18,797 nt of DNA from JBHJOF01 sp050330055 (GCA_050330055.1 JBHJOF010000228.1:1-18797); one strand, 5' to 3'. Positions 1 through 7,594 are shown, counted from the first letter of the stretch. The notes: generated by a model not told the origin, from the sequence alone. Numbers and translations are program-made.

Positions 1-205
1 CATCAAGGGCGTGCAGCGCCTGCTGCGCGACAACGGCGGCAAGGCTACCGCCGAGGTCAAGGATGCGGGCCCGGCCGCGGCCCACGGCGGCGGCTCCAGG
101 AGCGCGGCCTCCGGCGCCCGCGGCGGCGGGGCGCGCGAGCCGCTGCAGCGCCTGCTGCGCGAGCTCACGGAGCTGCGCGAGCTGCTGTGCCGCGCCGGCT
201 TCTGA
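1..205 (+). CDS. MerR-family transcriptional regulator, C-terminal part (5' end outside window)
   Basis: The frame is open from base 2 to the TGA at 203-205 and gives the last 67 residues of a protein. It begins IKGVQRLLRDNGG, the end of the MerR winged-helix domain in alphaproteobacterial regulators (the usual form is ...GYTIKGVQRLLRE). An Ala/Gly-rich low-complexity linker follows, then a short Leu/Arg/Glu-rich helix (PLQRLLRELTELRELL) that could be a dimerisation coil. From family knowledge, MerR genes of this kind often lie downstream of ihfA in alphaproteobacteria, but that region is outside the window. The DNA-binding helices are not visible, so the family call rests on one motif and the tRNA-Pro context. 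A small hairpin (AGCGCT, CGA, AGCGCT at 206-220) follows the stop codon but has no T-tract. Confidence 0.7.
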   Translation, partial: IKGVQRLLRDNGGKATAEVKDAGPAAAHGGGSRSAASGARGGGAREPLQRLLRELTELRELLCRAGF

Positions 206-241
206 AGCGCTCGAAGCGCTGCCTTGGGCCGGGCTTGGCCG

Positions 242-270
242 TTGCCACTGGAGGAGGCGGCTAGTATATA
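242..270 (+). promoter_or_regulatory. Probable sigma-70 promoter of the tRNA-Pro gene
   Basis: TTGCCA at 242-247 and TATATA at 265-270 are separated by exactly 17 bases, a good match to the -35 and -10 consensus. Transcription would start near 277, about 50 bases before the tRNA. The downstream bases are GC-rich, as is common at stable-RNA promoters. Confidence 0.55.
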
Positions 271-326
271 AGGCCGGCCTGTTACGGGCCATGGCAGCGC
301 CCAGGGCCCGTAGTACGGCGGCAGGT

Positions 327-403
<77 letters not shown>

Positions 404-768
404 TTTCTCCCTCAAAGGCTTAGTGAGATTTCCGGTGCCGGTCGGTCAGGCCGGCACTCTGAGCGCGCGGCGTGAGGCGGTGCCGGCGTGAGCGCTCTGG
501 CGCGGCGATGGGATCTTCCGCCGACCCGCCTTTCCGGCAGTCTTGGCATCAGCCATTGGCTGTGCTGGAGTCGCTGTCTTCCTAGCAACGACTGCGGGGA
601 AGCGAAAGCCCCAGGCCTGAGAATCTCAGATAAGAGATGCATTCAATCAATTGAAATAAAACAAATAAATTAGCAAGCCTCTGGGCTGGCCGACTTGCTT
701 TCTGTGCAACTCTGGGAAAGTGCCGAGCTGTGCAACCGCCTGGCTCGACGAGCGCCCTGGAGGCCATC
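404..768. other. Intergenic region after tRNA-Pro with no convincing gene
   Basis: No reading frame here looks like protein on either strand. The stretch holds a hairpin, GTGCCGG (435-441) with CCGGCAC (451-457), which could help end the tRNA transcript although no T-run follows. An AT-rich block lies at about 625-672, contrasting with the GC-rich surroundings. A TTGAAA at 651-656 could be a -35 element for the acetyltransferase gene, but no -10 hexamer sits at the right distance. I saw no copy of the tRNA 3' end that would mark an attachment site. Confidence 0.5.
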
Positions 769-1512
769 ATGTCGGGTATTCTGCAAGCCAGCGTGGCTGT
801 CGCAGCTCTGGCCGAGACGCTCGAGGGACTTGGCTTCGGCTTCGAAGAGGGTGACGACTTCGCGGCCTTCAAGGCGATTTACGAGCCGCTCGGCCGCGGG
901 CCGGTGAACCCCGCCTTCGACGTGGCGCGCCAGCCGGTGACCGGCTTCTGGCTGGTACTGCGCGACAAGAGCGGCGGTGTGGCGGCGATCCAGGCCGTGC
1001 GCTACCTGGGTGACTGCGGGCCCGATCTCCATCTGCACCTGCTGGCCCGGCGCGACGACTACCTGCCGCTCGGCTCGCCCATCGATCCCGAGAAGTCCGA
1101 GATCGTCTCGGTGGCCGCGCACGCCATCGGCGGGGCCGGCTGCTACCACGGCGAATTCTACGTCGTGCCCGGGCAGCGCGGGCGGGGCCTGGCGGGTCTC
1201 CTCATCCGACTGGCTCAGCTCATGGCCTGGCTGCGCTGGCAGCCGGATTTCTTCTTCGGGCTGACCATCCCGGCGACCAGTAGCCAGCGCTTCGCCGACC
1301 GCATGGGCTACGGCGCTTTCGAGCCGCGCGGCGTCTTGTGGCGCGACGGTGACGGCCGTTTGCTGCGCGAGGAGGGCCTGGTCTGGTCCTCGGCGATGCA
1401 GTTGCGGCGCTTGGCGCGTCAGCCCTTCGCCGGCATCTCGCAGCGGATCGCTTTCGCGGTGACGGAGGTTGGCCGGCCGCGGCGCCTACACCGGCGCGCG
1501 ACCGAACAGTGA
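769..1512 (+). CDS. GNAT-like N-acetyltransferase family protein
   Basis: The protein has 247 residues. The ATG at 769 is chosen because a strong Shine-Dalgarno (TGGAGG near 757-762) sits just upstream; an in-frame GTG at 730 lacks one. The central stretch EFYVVPGQRGRGLAGLLIRL resembles GNAT motif A, which binds acetyl-CoA pyrophosphate through a Q/R-x-x-G-x-G/A loop after a beta-strand. It is followed by a helix and by SSQRFADRMGYGAFEPRG, which fits GNAT motif B (a residue pair before a GYG turn). The N-terminal 90 residues are not recognisable, and the length exceeds a minimal GNAT domain (about 150 residues). The substrate is unknown. The 3' end overlaps the convergent minus-strand gene by 27 bases (1486-1512). 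Confidence 0.7.
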   Translation: MSGILQASVAVAALAETLEGLGFGFEEGDDFAAFKAIYEPLGRGPVNPAFDVARQPVTGFWLVLRDKSGGVAAIQAVRYLGDCGPDLHLHLLARRDDYLPLGSPIDPEKSEIVSVAAHAIGGAGCYHGEFYVVPGQRGRGLAGLLIRLAQLMAWLRWQPDFFFGLTIPATSSQRFADRMGYGAFEPRGVLWRDGDGRLLREEGLVWSSAMQLRRLARQPFAGISQRIAFAVTEVGRPRRLHRRATEQ

Positions 1513-2328
1513 GATGTCGATTCGCGGCGTCACCCGCGTGACCACGGCGACGCCGTCACTGGTCGGCAACACGACGCGCTGGTAAGGCAGCCAGATGTCG
1601 CGGGTGCCGAACGCCATGTGCGCCAGCACGTGATCGAAGATCGGCTCGCGGCTGTCGTGGGTCCGGTAGAAGGCCGTAGAGGTGCGTCTGTTGAAGTCGG
1701 CATCGTCGAAGGCGTCGTCGCAGCCGGTGCCGATAGCGCCGGCCCGCCAGGCGCTGCCGAGCAGACGGCGGCATTCGGACTGCGGCCCGACGTGGGTGAA
1801 CTTCAGCTCGCCGTCCTCGGGCCGGAACAGCAGGCCGTGGCGGCCGGGCCGGGTCTCGGCCCAATCCCAGGCGTCGCGCTGCCGGTACCAGGCGGCGAAG
1901 GCCTCGCGGATCACCGGGTCGGCGTCCTTCAGGTCGCGCAGCCGCTGCGGCCGGATCAGGGTGCGCGGCGGCACGCTGACGCCGCGAAAGGCTTCGAGTG
2001 CCTGCATGCGGGCGATTGCGGCCGCCGGGTTGGCATGGTCCTCGCGTGACCAGCCGCTCTTGAAGTAGTGCAGGCGCACCCGACGCGGCTGGGCCAGGCG
2101 CGCCAGATTGTCCATGGCCACCGCCAGCGAGCGGTCGTCGCTGTAGTCGATGTGCCAGGCGACCACGACCCGGCCGGGCCGCACGCGCAGCCGCACGGCG
2201 CCGAAGAACTCGAAGGCCGAGAGCGTCTCGCTCGAGCCGAGCCACCAGGTCGGATAGGCCTCCCGATCGGCAATCCACCAGTCGCCGGAGCGCTCACGGT
2301 CGACCAGCTCGTTGGCGAGGCCGTGCAT
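1486..2328 (-). CDS. Hypothetical protein with PAS-like C-terminal region
   Basis: This is a 280-residue protein starting at the ATG at 2326-2328; the ribosome site is weak (GGGGCAA). The first 120 residues are Trp-rich and unrecognised. The second half resembles the PAS_5-type sensory domain widespread in Rhodospirillales. Features are LKFTHVGPQSECRRLLG near residue 180, then REPIFDHVLAHMAF and a strand running up to YQRVVLPTSDGVAVVTRV near the C-terminus. In that family such proteins are thought to be sensors, often of unknown ligand. The domain call is from memory of the pattern and is only moderate. The gene starts 27 bases after an XRE regulator gene on the same strand and probably shares its transcript. 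The gap between them holds a perfect inverted repeat. It overlaps the GNAT-like gene tail-to-tail. Confidence 0.6.
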   Translation of the reverse strand: MHGLANELVDRERSGDWWIADREAYPTWWLGSSETLSAFEFFGAVRLRVRPGRVVVAWHIDYSDDRSLAVAMDNLARLAQPRRVRLHYFKSGWSREDHANPAAAIARMQALEAFRGVSVPPRTLIRPQRLRDLKDADPVIREAFAAWYRQRDAWDWAETRPGRHGLLFRPEDGELKFTHVGPQSECRRLLGSAWRAGAIGTGCDDAFDDADFNRRTSTAFYRTHDSREPIFDHVLAHMAFGTRDIWLPYQRVVLPTSDGVAVVTRVTPRIDISLFGRAPV

Positions 2329-2340
2329 TACGATTGCCCC

Positions 2341-2362
2341 GTCATGATGGGCGCATCATGAC
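2341..2362. promoter_or_regulatory. Perfect 9-bp inverted repeat, candidate operator or hairpin
   Basis: GTCATGATG (2341-2349) and CATCATGAC (2354-2362) are perfect reverse complements around the four-base spacer GGCG. The repeat covers the stop codon of the XRE gene and ends 13 bases from the start of the PAS-like gene. It could be an operator for the XRE protein or an intercistronic RNA hairpin. Operator function is inferred only. Confidence 0.5.
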
Positions 2363-2667
2363 TGCCGCCGCGCGACACTCTTCAGCAGCGCATGCAGGAT
2401 GCGGCTGTGGTCCAGCGCGCGCTTGAAGTCGGGTCGCTCCTCGACGTTGCGGCAGAGCGTCGCCGGCGGCGTGTCGAGCGCCACCGCCAGGCGCAGGATC
2501 GTGCCGGCCGAGGGCAGGCACTGCCCGGCCTCCAGGCTGGTCAGCTCGGCCACCGGTACCTGGGCGGCGAGAGCCAGCTCGGCGATCGACAGGCGCTGGC
2601 TCTCGCGGGTCTCGCGGACCGCCTGGCCGAAGCGGCGGACGCTGGCGATGGGCGGTGGCAGGCGCAT
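2356..2667 (-). CDS. XRE-family helix-turn-helix regulator
   Basis: The protein has 103 residues from the ATG at 2665-2667. A GTG at 2728-2730 would add 21 Ala-rich residues but lies almost on a possible -10 element, so the ATG is preferred. Residues 12-65 form a Cro/CI-type HTH: FGQAVRETRESQRLSIAELA is helices 1-2, QVPVAELTSLEAGQCLPS is the recognition helix and turn, and ILRLAVALDTPPATL is the closing helices. The short tail is basic. No ligand domain is present, so it probably senses through protein-protein contacts or simply autoregulates. It lies directly upstream of the PAS-like gene. Two palindromic sites (2341-2362 and 2739-2750) bracket it and share the core CATCAT, which suggests self-control. 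Confidence 0.8.
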   Translation of the reverse strand: MRLPPPIASVRRFGQAVRETRESQRLSIAELALAAQVPVAELTSLEAGQCLPSAGTILRLAVALDTPPATLCRNVEERPDFKRALDHSRILHALLKSVARRQS

Positions 2668-2738
2668 GGCAGTCACTCGGCTGGCCGGACGGGGAACGGC
2701 TCGGGCCTCCGCAGCGCAAGCGAAAAGCACCGTATAGA

Positions 2739-2750
2739 AATGACATCATT
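2739..2750. promoter_or_regulatory. Imperfect palindrome overlapping the likely XRE promoter
   Basis: AATGA and TCATT flank the dinucleotide CA. On the minus strand a -10-like TCTATA (2733-2738) adjoins it, in the leader of the XRE gene. It shares CATCAT with the perfect repeat at 2341-2362. A regulatory role is inferred. Confidence 0.3.
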
Positions 2751-2856
2751 CCCGCTGATCGACCGCAAGGGTCAAAACGGGGCCCTGGCTGCAGTGGAGG
2801 GGGCGATTGAACAGGCCCGCAGGGCTGCGCCGGCGCGCGCCGCCCGGCTCTTGTGC

Positions 2857-3369
2857 CTAGCTTTCGCCGCGGCGAATCGAGCGGTGCACCTTGAGCCGCT
2901 CGACCTCGCTCTCCAGCCGGTTGGCCAGCCGCTCGGCCAGGCGATCCGCCTGCGCCCCGGCCTCGGCCTGCTGGCGGTTGGTCGCCAGCTCGGACACCAG
3001 CAGCGCATAGTCATCGATCTCCTGCGCCGTCATGTCGGACATCTGGTGCCGCACCAGGGCCTCCAGCACGTCGCGCGTGGTGCGATAGATGCGCGCTGCC
3101 TCGCCGGCTTCGACATCCGGGCGGAAGCCGGGATCGTCGGTGCTGCGCCGTAGGATCTCGTCGTAGGTCAAGCGGAGCAGGCGGCTGACCGCCGGCAGCT
3201 CGGACAGGCGCAGCTGACGCTCGCCCTTGAGCAGGCTGGTGATCGAGGCATTGGAAACGCCGAGGGCCGCGGCCAGGTCGCTCTTCTTCTTGCGGATGGC
3301 CGGGTCCTTCAGCCTCGTACCGATCCACGAGTTGTCGATGGCTGGTCGTTTCAACGCACGCTTTTCCAC
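2857..3369 (-). CDS. XRE-family transcriptional regulator with C-terminal coiled coil
   Basis: The protein has 170 residues from a GTG at 3367-3369, preceded by AAGGTGA a few bases upstream. Residues about 27-75 are a Cro/CI-type HTH: KKKSDLAAALGVSNASITSL is helices 2-3, LLKGERQLRLSELPAVSRLL follows, and TYDEIL closes the domain. The middle is acidic, and residues 120-165 (Ala/Glu/Arg heptads ending in a basic tail) look like a coiled coil. Such proteins often resemble phage-type repressors. The neighbouring gene in the same direction starts at 2667, 190 bases downstream, so the two regulators are probably separate units. An AT-rich leader with a perfect TATAAT lies upstream. Confidence 0.85.
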   Translation of the reverse strand: MEKRALKRPAIDNSWIGTRLKDPAIRKKKSDLAAALGVSNASITSLLKGERQLRLSELPAVSRLLRLTYDEILRRSTDDPGFRPDVEAGEAARIYRTTRDVLEALVRHQMSDMTAQEIDDYALLVSELATNRQQAEAGAQADRLAERLANRLESEVERLKVHRSIRRGES

Positions 3370-3422
3370 GAGATCACCTTAAAGGCCATCCGGGACTCTG
3401 GAAAATCATCCAAAAGGCATAT

Positions 3423-3428
3423 ATTATA
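3423..3428 (-). promoter_or_regulatory. -10 hexamer (TATAAT) of the XRE regulator promoter
   Basis: A perfect TATAAT on the minus strand lies about 55 bases before the GTG start at 3369. No strong -35 sits 16-18 bases upstream; the nearest candidates are T-rich (TTGTTT at short spacing). The AT-rich setting supports a promoter. Confidence 0.45.
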
Positions 3429-3601
3429 AATTTCAGGAAAACAAAAAAATAGTAGCCCGCGAAGCTGCTGACAAGCAAACGCGCCGAACAGAAATGCAGC
3501 CCGCGCGCGCCTTCTGCAAGCCTCGTCACACCCACAGGAGGGCGCTCCCTGGCCTTGTCATTTCCTTGTCCCCGCGCCGTCTTCGCCCCGTTTTGGGCAG
3601 G

Positions 3602-3622
3602 TCGACAAGACAAGCTTGTCGA
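3602..3622. promoter_or_regulatory. Inverted repeat, candidate operator upstream of hydroxylase operon
   Basis: TCGACAAG (3602-3609) and CTTGTCGA (3615-3622) are perfect reverse complements with a five-base spacer. Nested within is a perfect 12-base palindrome, GACAAGCTTGTC (3609-3620). The half-site GACAAG therefore occurs twice directly and once inverted. It lies 360 bases before the operon start. An operator role is inferred. Confidence 0.35.
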
Positions 3623-3981
3623 GGTCCTGCGCGCGGCCCGCGCATTGCAAACACAGCGCATTCTGTGCATGCTGTCGATAATGCTTCTGGTTAGGTAGGT
3701 GGCGCAGCTCCATGCCCACCGGCTCCAAGCTTTGTCGGGCGAGCAGGGCGCGCCGTGGCGCGGAGGTGCAACGGCGTCCGTCTGATCGTCCCTTCGTTGC
3801 AAGCCTCCTGCGGCACCGGCTGCCGGGATTGGCCCCCCGGGGACTGACCGCAGGGAAGGCTTGACGCAAAGCGCGCGCCGGATGACTTAGACGAGGGGAC
3901 GAGCTGGACGGCAAGACCATTGAAGGCCGGGACCGGCGCCAGCCGGACGCCCAAAATAAACGGGAGAGAGAGGCAGTCTGC

Positions 3982-4842
3982 ATGCGTTACGAGGCGCCAA
4001 ACACGGTCGACGCAGCTGTGGCGCTGCTGGCTGGGGAAAGCGGCCTGGCCCGCGTCCTGGCCGGCGGCACCGATCTGCTGGTGCAGCTCCGCGCCGGCTT
4101 CGTCGAGCCCGACCTGATCGTCGACCTGAAGCGGATCGAGGCGCTGCGCCGGATCACCGCGGAGGCCGGCGGCTTCCGCATCGGCGCCGCGGTGCCGGCC
4201 GCCGAGCTCGGCGAGCACAAGGAGCTGCGCAAGCTCTGGCCCGGCGTGGTCGAGGCAGCCGAGCTGATCGGCTCGACCCAGATCCAGGGCCGCGCAACCA
4301 TGACCGGCAATCTTTGCAACGCCTCGCCGGCCGCCGACAGCGTGCCCGCCCTGGTCGCGGCAGGCGCAGTCGCCACCCTGGCCGGCCCCAAGGGGCGGCG
4401 CGAGCTGCCGGTCGAAGAGGTTGCGTCCGGGCCCGGCAAGACCAACTTGGACAAGGGCGAGCTGGTCGAGTCGATCTATCTGCCGGCGCGTCCGGCCCGA
4501 TCGGGCGACGCCTATCTGCGCTTCATCCCACGCACCGAGATGGATATCGCCGTGGTGGGCGCCGGGGTCAGCCTGAGTCTGGACGGCAACGGCACCTGCA
4601 ACGCGGCGCGCGTCGCGCTTTGTGCCGTGGCGCCGCGTGTGCTGCTGGTCGAGGAGGCGGCCAAGGCGTTGATCGGCACGACGCTTGACGACAAGGCCCT
4701 GGCGAACCTGGACGAGGCCGCGCGGGCCGCCTGCCGGCCGATCGACGACAAGCGCGGCACCAGGGAGTTCCGCATCAAGGTCGCCGGCGTGCTGGCGCGG
4801 CGCGCCGCCGCGATCGCGCTGGATCGGGCAAGGAGCAAGTAA
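3982..4842 (+). CDS. Molybdenum hydroxylase FAD-binding (medium) subunit, CoxM/XdhB-like
   Basis: A 286-residue FAD-binding subunit of a xanthine/CO dehydrogenase-type enzyme, passing electrons from the Fe-S subunit to the final acceptor. The family length is about 280-290, so it is full. The first FAD motif AGGTDLL is at residues 27-33. The second, TMTGNLCNASPAAD, is at 106-119, where Thr108 replaces the first Gly of the usual T-x-G-G-N. The C-terminal CO_deh_flav_C-type domain starts near residue 175 (SGDAYLRFIPRTEMDIAVVGAGVSL). The ATG at 3982 has AGAGG eight bases upstream. The stop codon abuts the next gene's ATG with no gap. It is the first gene of a four-gene operon with Fe-S, Mo and carrier subunits. 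The assignment is firm at the superfamily level; the substrate is unknown. Confidence 0.95.
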   Translation: MRYEAPNTVDAAVALLAGESGLARVLAGGTDLLVQLRAGFVEPDLIVDLKRIEALRRITAEAGGFRIGAAVPAAELGEHKELRKLWPGVVEAAELIGSTQIQGRATMTGNLCNASPAADSVPALVAAGAVATLAGPKGRRELPVEEVASGPGKTNLDKGELVESIYLPARPARSGDAYLRFIPRTEMDIAVVGAGVSLSLDGNGTCNAARVALCAVAPRVLLVEEAAKALIGTTLDDKALANLDEAARAACRPIDDKRGTREFRIKVAGVLARRAAAIALDRARSK

Positions 4843-5331
4843 ATGGCAGGATGTCACGTCACCACCAGCATCAACGGCGATGCGGTCGAGTTCGTCTGCG
4901 GGCCGGAGGAGACCCTGCTCGACGTGCTGCGCGACCGGCTCGGCCTGACCGGAAGCAAGGAAGGCTGCGGCTCCGGCGACTGCGGCGCCTGCAGCGTGCT
5001 GCTCGACGGTCGCCTGGTCTGCTCCTGCCTGGTGCTCGGCGCCGAAGCAGAGGGGCGCGACGTGCGCACCATAGAGGGCATGGCGCAGGGCGACGAGCTG
5101 CATCCCCTGCAGCGCAAGTTCATCGAGCACGCCGCCCTGCAGTGCGGCATCTGCACGCCCGGCTTCCTGGTCGCCGCCAAGGCGCTCTTGGACAAGAACC
5201 CGGATCCGAGCGAGACCGAGGTGCGCTACTGGCTTGCCGGCAACCTTTGCCGCTGCACCGGCTATGATAAGATCATTCACGCGGTGCTGGACGCCGCCGC
5301 CGAGATCAGGGAGAACGGCCATGCCGCTTGA
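4843..5331 (+). CDS. Molybdenum hydroxylase 2Fe-2S (small) subunit, CoxS-like
   Basis: A 162-residue protein with two [2Fe-2S] clusters that moves electrons from the Mo centre to FAD. The plant-type ferredoxin motif CGSGDCGAC gives Cys42, Cys47 and Cys50, with Cys62 in LVCSC as the fourth ligand. The second helical cluster domain has QCGICTPG (Cys101, Cys104) and NLCRCTGY (Cys136, Cys138). All eight ligands are present and the length is typical. The ATG directly follows the upstream stop codon, with AAGGAG at 4831-4836 as ribosome site. The last 11 bases overlap the large-subunit gene, indicating translational coupling. Confidence 0.97.
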   Translation: MAGCHVTTSINGDAVEFVCGPEETLLDVLRDRLGLTGSKEGCGSGDCGACSVLLDGRLVCSCLVLGAEAEGRDVRTIEGMAQGDELHPLQRKFIEHAALQCGICTPGFLVAAKALLDKNPDPSETEVRYWLAGNLCRCTGYDKIIHAVLDAAAEIRENGHAA

Positions 5332-7585
5332 TGTCGACACTCGCTCCGAGCATGCCTTCAAGCAGGTGGGTCATCGGCCGCTGCGGCCCGACGGCCTCGA
5401 CAAGGTAACCGGCCGCGCGCGCTTTGGCGCCGATGCGACGGCGCCGGGCATGCTGGTCGGCAAGGTGCTGCGCAGCCCGCATCCACACGCGCGCATCCGC
5501 TCCATTGACACCTCGCAGGCGGAAGCGTTGCCGGGCGTCAAGGCCGTGATCACGCACAAGGACTTCACACCGAGCGAAGGCGCGGATCGCGACGTGCTGA
5601 TCAACGTCATGGCGCAGGACAAGGCGCTCTACGAGGGCCACGCGGTCGCCGCCCTCGCCGCGGTCAGCGCCGCGGTCGCGCGCAAGGCGCTGCGCCTGAT
5701 CAAGGTCGACTACGAAGTGCTGCCGCACGTCACCGACGTCGACGCCGCCATGGCGCCCGACGCGCCGGTGCTGCACGACGACATGTTCACCATCGGTGTC
5801 GAGCCGGCGCCGGACAAGCCATCGAACGTGGCGCAGCGCTTCGAGGTCGGGCTGGGCGACGTCGACGGAGGCTTCGCCCAGGCCGACGTCATCGTCGAGC
5901 GCGAGTTCAAGACCGAGGCGGCGCACCAGGGCTATATCGAGCCGCATGCCTGCCTCGCCAGCATGGGATCGGACGGGCAGGGCGAGCTGTGGTGCTGCAC
6001 GCAGGGCCACTACATGGTGCGCAACACCAGTGCGGCGCTGCTCGGCATGGATATCTCCAAGCTGCGCGTAACCGCCTCGGAGATCGGCGGCGGATTCGGC
6101 GGCAAGACCACGGTCTTCATAGAGCCGGTGGCGCTGGCGCTGTCACGCAAGGCAGGCCGGCCGGTCAAGCTGGTGATGACCCGCGAGGAAGTCTTCAAGG
6201 CCTCCGGCCCGACCTCGAGCGCCAGCATGTGGGTCAAGATCGGCGTCACCAAGGACGGCCGCATCACCGCCGGCGACTGTGTGCTCAAGTATCAGGGCGG
6301 CGCCTTCGCTGGCTCGCCGGTCGAGATGGGCGCGATGACCGCCTTTGCCTGCTACGATTTGAAAAACGTTCGCGTGATCGGCTACGACGTGGTCGCCAAC
6401 CGGCCGAAGCAGGCGGCCTATCGCGCGCCCGGCGCGCCCATGTCGGCCTTCGCGGTCGAGAGCGTAGTCGAGGAGCTGGCCCGGAAGATCGGCATGGACC
6501 CGGTCGATCTGCGCCTCAAGAACGCCGCCAAGGAAGGCACCAAGGCGGCCTATGGGCCGACCTTCGGCCCGGTCGGCCTGGTCGAGACCCTGCAGGCGGT
6601 CCAGGCGCATCCGAACTACAAGGTGCCGCTCGGGCCGAACCAGGGACGCGGCGTGGCCAGCGGCTTCTGGTTCAACTTCGGCGGCCAGACCTGCGTGTCG
6701 CTCAACATCAACGTCGACGGCACCGTGGCGCTCGCGGTCGGCACGCCCGACATCGGCGGCTCGCGCGCCTCCATGTGCCTGATGGCCGCGGAAGAGCTCG
6801 GCATCGACTACGGCCAGGTGCGCGCCATCGTCGCCGACACCTCGTCGCTCGGCTACAACGACATCACCGAGGGCAGCCGCACCACCTTCTCGAGCGGCAT
6901 GGCGACGATCCACGCCGCGCGCGACGCGGTGAAGAAGCTCTGCGCGCGGGCGGCGCTGATGTGGGGCATCCCGGAGGAGGCGGTGGTCTGGGAAGATGGC
7001 TGCGCCAAGCCGGCCGGGCCCAACGCCGGCGAGTTCGAGCCGCTCTCTCTGAAGGAAATCGCCGCCGTTTCCGGCAACACAGGCGGTCCGATTGCCGGCC
7101 ATCACGAGTTCAATGCCGAGAACGCCGGGCCGTCCTTCGCCACGCACCTGGTCGACGTCGAGATCGATCCGGAAACCGGCCGTGCAACGGTGCTGCGCTA
7201 TCTGGTGGCGCAGGACGCCGGCAAGGCGATTCACCCGAGCTACGTCGAGGGCCAGTACCAGGGCGGCGCCGCCCAGGGCGTCGGCTGGGCGCTCAACGAG
7301 GAGTACATCTACGGCCCCGACGGCAAGCTGCAGAATGCCGGCTTCCTCGACTATCGCATGCCGGTCGCCTCGGACCTGCCGGCGATCGATACCGTCATCG
7401 TCGAGGTGCCCAATCCCGGTCATCCCTACGGCGTGCGTGGCGTCGGCGAGAGCTCGATCGTGCCGCCGCTGGCGGCGGTCGCCAACGCGGTCGCCGCGGC
7501 TACGGGCGTGCGCCTGACGGAGATTCCCATGTCGCCGCCGCGCGTGCTCAAGGCCCTCGATGCAGCCAATGGAGCCAAAGGATAG
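5321..7585 (+). CDS. Molybdenum hydroxylase large (molybdopterin-binding) subunit, xanthine dehydrogenase family
   Basis: A 754-residue catalytic subunit. The ATG at 5321 has AGGGAGA seven bases upstream and overlaps the small-subunit stop. An N-terminal Ald_Xan_dh_C-type domain (residues about 18-125, DGLDKVTGRARFGAD...) precedes the MoCo-binding domains. GGGFGGK is at 256-262 and AYRAPGAP at 366-373. The catalytic glutamate is Glu710 in GVRGVGESS, the residue that activates the Mo-bound hydroxyl in this superfamily. In form I CO dehydrogenase the active loop reads AYxCSFR with a Cys bridging Cu and Mo; here no Cys is present, so CO oxidation is unlikely. The enzyme probably hydroxylates an organic substrate such as an aldehyde, N-heterocycle or aromatic acyl compound; which one cannot be read from the sequence. 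No XdhC/MobA- or CoxD/E/F-type maturation gene is in the window. Confidence 0.95.
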   Translation: MPLDVDTRSEHAFKQVGHRPLRPDGLDKVTGRARFGADATAPGMLVGKVLRSPHPHARIRSIDTSQAEALPGVKAVITHKDFTPSEGADRDVLINVMAQDKALYEGHAVAALAAVSAAVARKALRLIKVDYEVLPHVTDVDAAMAPDAPVLHDDMFTIGVEPAPDKPSNVAQRFEVGLGDVDGGFAQADVIVEREFKTEAAHQGYIEPHACLASMGSDGQGELWCCTQGHYMVRNTSAALLGMDISKLRVTASEIGGGFGGKTTVFIEPVALALSRKAGRPVKLVMTREEVFKASGPTSSASMWVKIGVTKDGRITAGDCVLKYQGGAFAGSPVEMGAMTAFACYDLKNVRVIGYDVVANRPKQAAYRAPGAPMSAFAVESVVEELARKIGMDPVDLRLKNAAKEGTKAAYGPTFGPVGLVETLQAVQAHPNYKVPLGPNQGRGVASGFWFNFGGQTCVSLNINVDGTVALAVGTPDIGGSRASMCLMAAEELGIDYGQVRAIVADTSSLGYNDITEGSRTTFSSGMATIHAARDAVKKLCARAALMWGIPEEAVVWEDGCAKPAGPNAGEFEPLSLKEIAAVSGNTGGPIAGHHEFNAENAGPSFATHLVDVEIDPETGRATVLRYLVAQDAGKAIHPSYVEGQYQGGAAQGVGWALNEEYIYGPDGKLQNAGFLDYRMPVASDLPAIDTVIVEVPNPGHPYGVRGVGESSIVPPLAAVANAVAAATGVRLTEIPMSPPRVLKALDAANGAKG

Positions 7586-7594
7586 AGGCTGAGA

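Larger units (their letters stand above)
3370..3981. other. Divergent intergenic region upstream of the hydroxylase operon
   Basis: No plausible gene lies in these 612 bases. The left part (3400-3455) is strikingly AT-rich and holds a minus-strand -10 (TATAAT, 3423-3428) for the XRE gene. The middle holds an inverted repeat at 3602-3622. The right part leads to the operon start and has a TTGACG at 3861-3866 but only a poor -10 at the expected distance, so the operon promoter is not clearly visible. It could depend on an activator. Confidence 0.5.

Noticed and set aside
2740..3153. Plus-strand frame starting MTSFPLIDRKGQNG, open across the XRE gene
   Set aside because: Most of it is antisense to the well-supported XRE regulator, its composition is that of an antisense shadow (Leu/Gly/His/Arg-rich), and no ribosome site precedes the ATG.
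3374..3802. Minus-strand frame upstream of the hydroxylase operon
   Set aside because: Composition is non-protein-like, it spans the AT-rich promoter region, and no start with a ribosome site or domain is visible.
5321..7585. Calling the operon aerobic CO dehydrogenase (coxMSL)
   Set aside because: The AYxCSFR loop is missing and no coxD/E/F/G genes are present, so only the superfamily name is supported.
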